From: Bacteroidales bacterium
Lineage (GTDB): Bacteria; Bacteroidota; Bacteroidia; Bacteroidales; P3
DNA length: 7,493 nucleotides
Direction: 5' to 3'
Assembly: GCA_017507285.1 (NCBI GenBank)
Contig: JAFWBF010000043.1
Location: 1-7,493, forward strand
A program made the translations under genes and the position numbers. The notes beneath the pieces are model-generated. The model saw only the letters and a program-made list of their open reading frames with translations, did no database searches and was not told the DNA's origin. Shown piece after piece: positions 5,552-7,493 of this stretch (the stretch's first letter is position 1; the number at the start of each line of letters is the position of its first letter).

Positions 5552-6097
5552 ATGAAGAAACTGTCGATGGACGAACTGTGTCGTATAAGTGTTGAAGATT
5601 TTAAGGCATCGGAAAAGATACCTTTGGTAGTAGTGTTGGACAATATTCGCAGTTTGAATAATATAGGTTCGGTATTTCGTACTGCCGATGCTTTTCGGGT
5701 GGCAAAGATAATGCTATGTGGCATTACGGCTACACCACCGCACCGCGACATTCATAAAACAGCTCTTGGTGCCGAAAACTCGGTGGATTGGGAGTATTAC
5801 GAGAATACCGTTGACTGCATAAACAGTCTTAAAGCCAACGGCTATAAGGTGTATGCTGTGGAACAGGCCGATGAGAGTATGATGCTACAAAACTTTGAAA
5901 TAAAAGAAAATGACAAGATAGCAATAATTGTAGGCAATGAGGTAGATGGTGTAGATGACGAGGCTATACATGCGTCGGATGGATGTATAGAAATTCCGCA
6001 ATATGGGACCAAACATTCACTAAATGTGTCGATAGCCACAGGAATAGTGATATGGGATGTATTTACAAAAATGAATGTTTGTCATAATATAGGTTAG
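5552..6097 (+). CDS. SpoU/TrmH-family RNA 2'-O-ribose methyltransferase
   Basis: 181 residues, essentially the bare SPOUT catalytic domain with its trefoil knot. Motif 1 is LDNIRSLNNIGSVFRTADAF (29-48), with the conserved Asn37 and the catalytic Arg43. Motif 2 is IIVGNEVDGV (125-134), with the G-x-E-x-x-G pattern. Motif 3 is IEIPQYGTKHSLNVSIATG (146-164), with the SLNVS S-adenosylmethionine pocket. Family reaction: transfer of a methyl group from S-adenosylmethionine to a ribose 2'-OH in tRNA or rRNA. There is no N-terminal L30e-like RNA-binding domain, unlike RlmB or TsnR, and no long C-terminal extension of the TrmH type, so the substrate cannot be assigned. PQYG replaces the more usual PM.G in motif 3. 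It is transcribed away from meaB. The leader is A/T-rich without a Shine-Dalgarno, and no good terminator follows. Confidence 0.9.
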   Translation: MKKLSMDELCRISVEDFKASEKIPLVVVLDNIRSLNNIGSVFRTADAFRVAKIMLCGITATPPHRDIHKTALGAENSVDWEYYENTVDCINSLKANGYKVYAVEQADESMMLQNFEIKENDKIAIIVGNEVDGVDDEAIHASDGCIEIPQYGTKHSLNVSIATGIVIWDVFTKMNVCHNIG

Positions 6098-6275
6098 GTA
6101 CATGACGGCTAGGAGAGAGGTTATATGTTTAATTAACGATTTTTTTATCGACTGTATATTTCTTTTATGAATCATATTAATGAGTTCTTGTGTCTTGGTA
6201 AACGCAAAGATTAATAAATAAAGGAATAGTTAGATTAACCGAAATATAATATATTAAAATTAAATAGATTACAAA

Positions 6276-7493
6276 ATGAAAAGAAGATTGATAATAGTAG
6301 TAATGATGATTTGGGCCGTCAGTTTCTCGGCATTTGCTCAGAATAGTGCATGTCCGGGATTGAAAGACCCGTTGAATTTCACTATCAATGCCAACTATTC
6401 AGGAGCAACAGGTTCAAGACCTGATGGTACTAGCACTTATCAGCAACAGTATATGGTGATGAATGCCTCGTACAATAATGTGCAGATGGCCACGGTTGTA
6501 AGTTCTAATTCAAACAATTCGTATTGTCAAGCAGGTAATAACGAAGCAAATAGATTTGTGATAAAATCGGCCGGTAACGACCCTCACACCAATAATCAAT
6601 TGTCATATCTTCCGCCGGGGGGCAACTTTATAAAATCCATACGTTTAGGTAATTGCTATGGTGGTGCCGAAGCTGAAGCTTTGTATTACACATTCCAAGT
6701 AACGCCTCAAAATGCGTTGATATTCATTAATTATGCCATTGTATTGTACAATGCACTACATGGTACAGAAGCTAATCCCGAATTTATAATAAGGGTAAAA
6801 CGCCAAACATCGCCAGGCGTGTTTGCCAATATATCAGATACATTGTGCTATATTGTTCAAAGCCCTACCAGTGCTTCCAATTTAGGTGTCTGGACATTGC
6901 AGGGACAAGCTGTTTATAAACCATGGGCACAAGCAGCTATCAATTTGAATAACTATTTGTATGAAACGGTGCGTATAGAGATGTATGTGGGAGACTGTTC
7001 TTATTCTGCCCACTATGGCTATTGCTACATTGCCGGCGATTGCCAGCCTATGCAACTTACCGGTGGTGGTTGTGCAGCAGGTGCTTCTACCGAGGTTACT
7101 CGTTTGCATGCTCCTAAAGGTCTGGATTCTTACCAATGGCAACGTAGAAATCTTGCCGGAGCTTGGGAGAATATAACTGTAGGAGGTAACGACTCTGTGC
7201 TCTCTGTACAAAGTTCGGATTTTCCGGTAAATCAGCAAGGTATTCAAGCTCCGGAGAACGACTTTAAATGTATAATGACATCATGTCTTGACCCTACAAA
7301 ACCTATTACTTCATATCTGCAAACAACGGTGAAAAACAAAAAGCCATACATTGCTATTGACGATTCTAGTATGTGTGATGGTACCGTTATAGTTACCGAT
7401 CGTAGTCAATGTTTCAGTGTTGACGATCCAACGGATGCTGTAGATACCTCATTATCGGTATGGAACTTTGGTGATGGTTCGCCACTGCAATAT
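6276..7493 (+). CDS. secreted PKD-domain surface protein, N-terminal part (3' end beyond window)
   Basis: An open frame starting at ATG 6276 runs without a stop for 406 codons to the window edge, so the protein is truncated by the window. Residues 1-21 are a signal peptide (MKRR, hydrophobic core, cleavage near FAFA/QN). Residues about 30-257 form one domain with RLGNCYGGAEAEALYYTF, then EFIIRVKRQ, and HYGYCYIAGDC near the end, a pattern I associate with large T9SS or gliding-type surface proteins. Residues about 260-352 look Ig-like (SYQWQRR, then FKCIMTSC). The sequence ends at VWNFGDGSP (395-403), the hallmark start of a PKD domain. Twelve cysteines in the visible part suggest disulfides outside the cytoplasm. 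The start is preceded by an A-rich leader (TTACAAAATG) with no Shine-Dalgarno. Adhesin or glycan-binding roles are plausible; the function is unknown. Confidence 0.85.
   Translation, partial: MKRRLIIVVMMIWAVSFSAFAQNSACPGLKDPLNFTINANYSGATGSRPDGTSTYQQQYMVMNASYNNVQMATVVSSNSNNSYCQAGNNEANRFVIKSAGNDPHTNNQLSYLPPGGNFIKSIRLGNCYGGAEAEALYYTFQVTPQNALIFINYAIVLYNALHGTEANPEFIIRVKRQTSPGVFANISDTLCYIVQSPTSASNLGVWTLQGQAVYKPWAQAAINLNNYLYETVRIEMYVGDCSYSAHYGYCYIAGDCQPMQLTGGGCAAGASTEVTRLHAPKGLDSYQWQRRNLAGAWENITVGGNDSVLSVQSSDFPVNQQGIQAPENDFKCIMTSCLDPTKPITSYLQTTVKNKKPYIAIDDSSMCDGTVIVTDRSQCFSVDDPTDAVDTSLSVWNFGDGSPLQY

Noticed and set aside
6137..6150. Terminator after the RNA methyltransferase (CGAT, six T, ATCG)
   Set aside because: Only a 4-bp stem with the T-run in the loop rather than after the stem; too weak to call.
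6882..7247. Minus- and plus-strand open frames within the PKD-type gene (also 6985-7176)
   Set aside because: Both are shadows of the longer frame from 6276, which has a signal peptide and a PKD signature.

Overview
The window looks like a chromosomal segment of a Bacteroidota bacterium, most likely order Bacteroidales. The DNA is AT-rich. One TAnnTTTG-type promoter element is clear. Most genes lack a Shine-Dalgarno sequence. Two genes encode secreted proteins of kinds typical of this phylum: a BspA-like leucine-rich-repeat protein with a type IX secretion (T9SS) sorting domain, and a PKD-domain protein. The species cannot be named from sequence alone.

Layout. 1-421: a non-coding leader with a good promoter element at the left edge, a strongly structured segment (88-222) whose stems can compete with each other, and an unusually strong Shine-Dalgarno just before the first gene. 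422-3487 (+): a 1021-residue BspA-like LRR surface protein with signal peptide, two homogenised 23-residue LRR arrays, a duplicated 95-residue module, an InlB-like domain, a striking Asp-Thr repeat stalk and a C-terminal sorting domain. 3506-3546: a hairpin terminator shared by the converging genes. 3613-5096 (-): a two-gene operon of meaB (methylmalonyl-CoA mutase-associated GTPase) followed after 8 bases by a GroES-like protein. 5097-5551: a 455-base divergent intergenic region with small hairpins and a degenerate tandem repeat of about 22 bp. 5552-6097 (+): a compact SpoU/TrmH RNA 2'-O-methyltransferase. 6276-7493 (+): the first 406 codons of a large secreted PKD-domain protein that runs off the right edge.

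How the genes relate. MeaB and the GroES-like protein form the only clear operon; both belong to protein-quality or protein-loading families, so a link in cobalamin-enzyme maintenance or chaperonin function is possible but inferred. The two outer genes encode exported surface proteins. The methyltransferase is a stand-alone housekeeping-type RNA modification gene. No mobile element, CRISPR array, tRNA or rRNA gene was recognised. The best candidates for something undescribed are the structured leader of the LRR gene, the 22-bp palindromic repeats between meaB and the methyltransferase gene, and the Asp-Thr stalk with its change of period.
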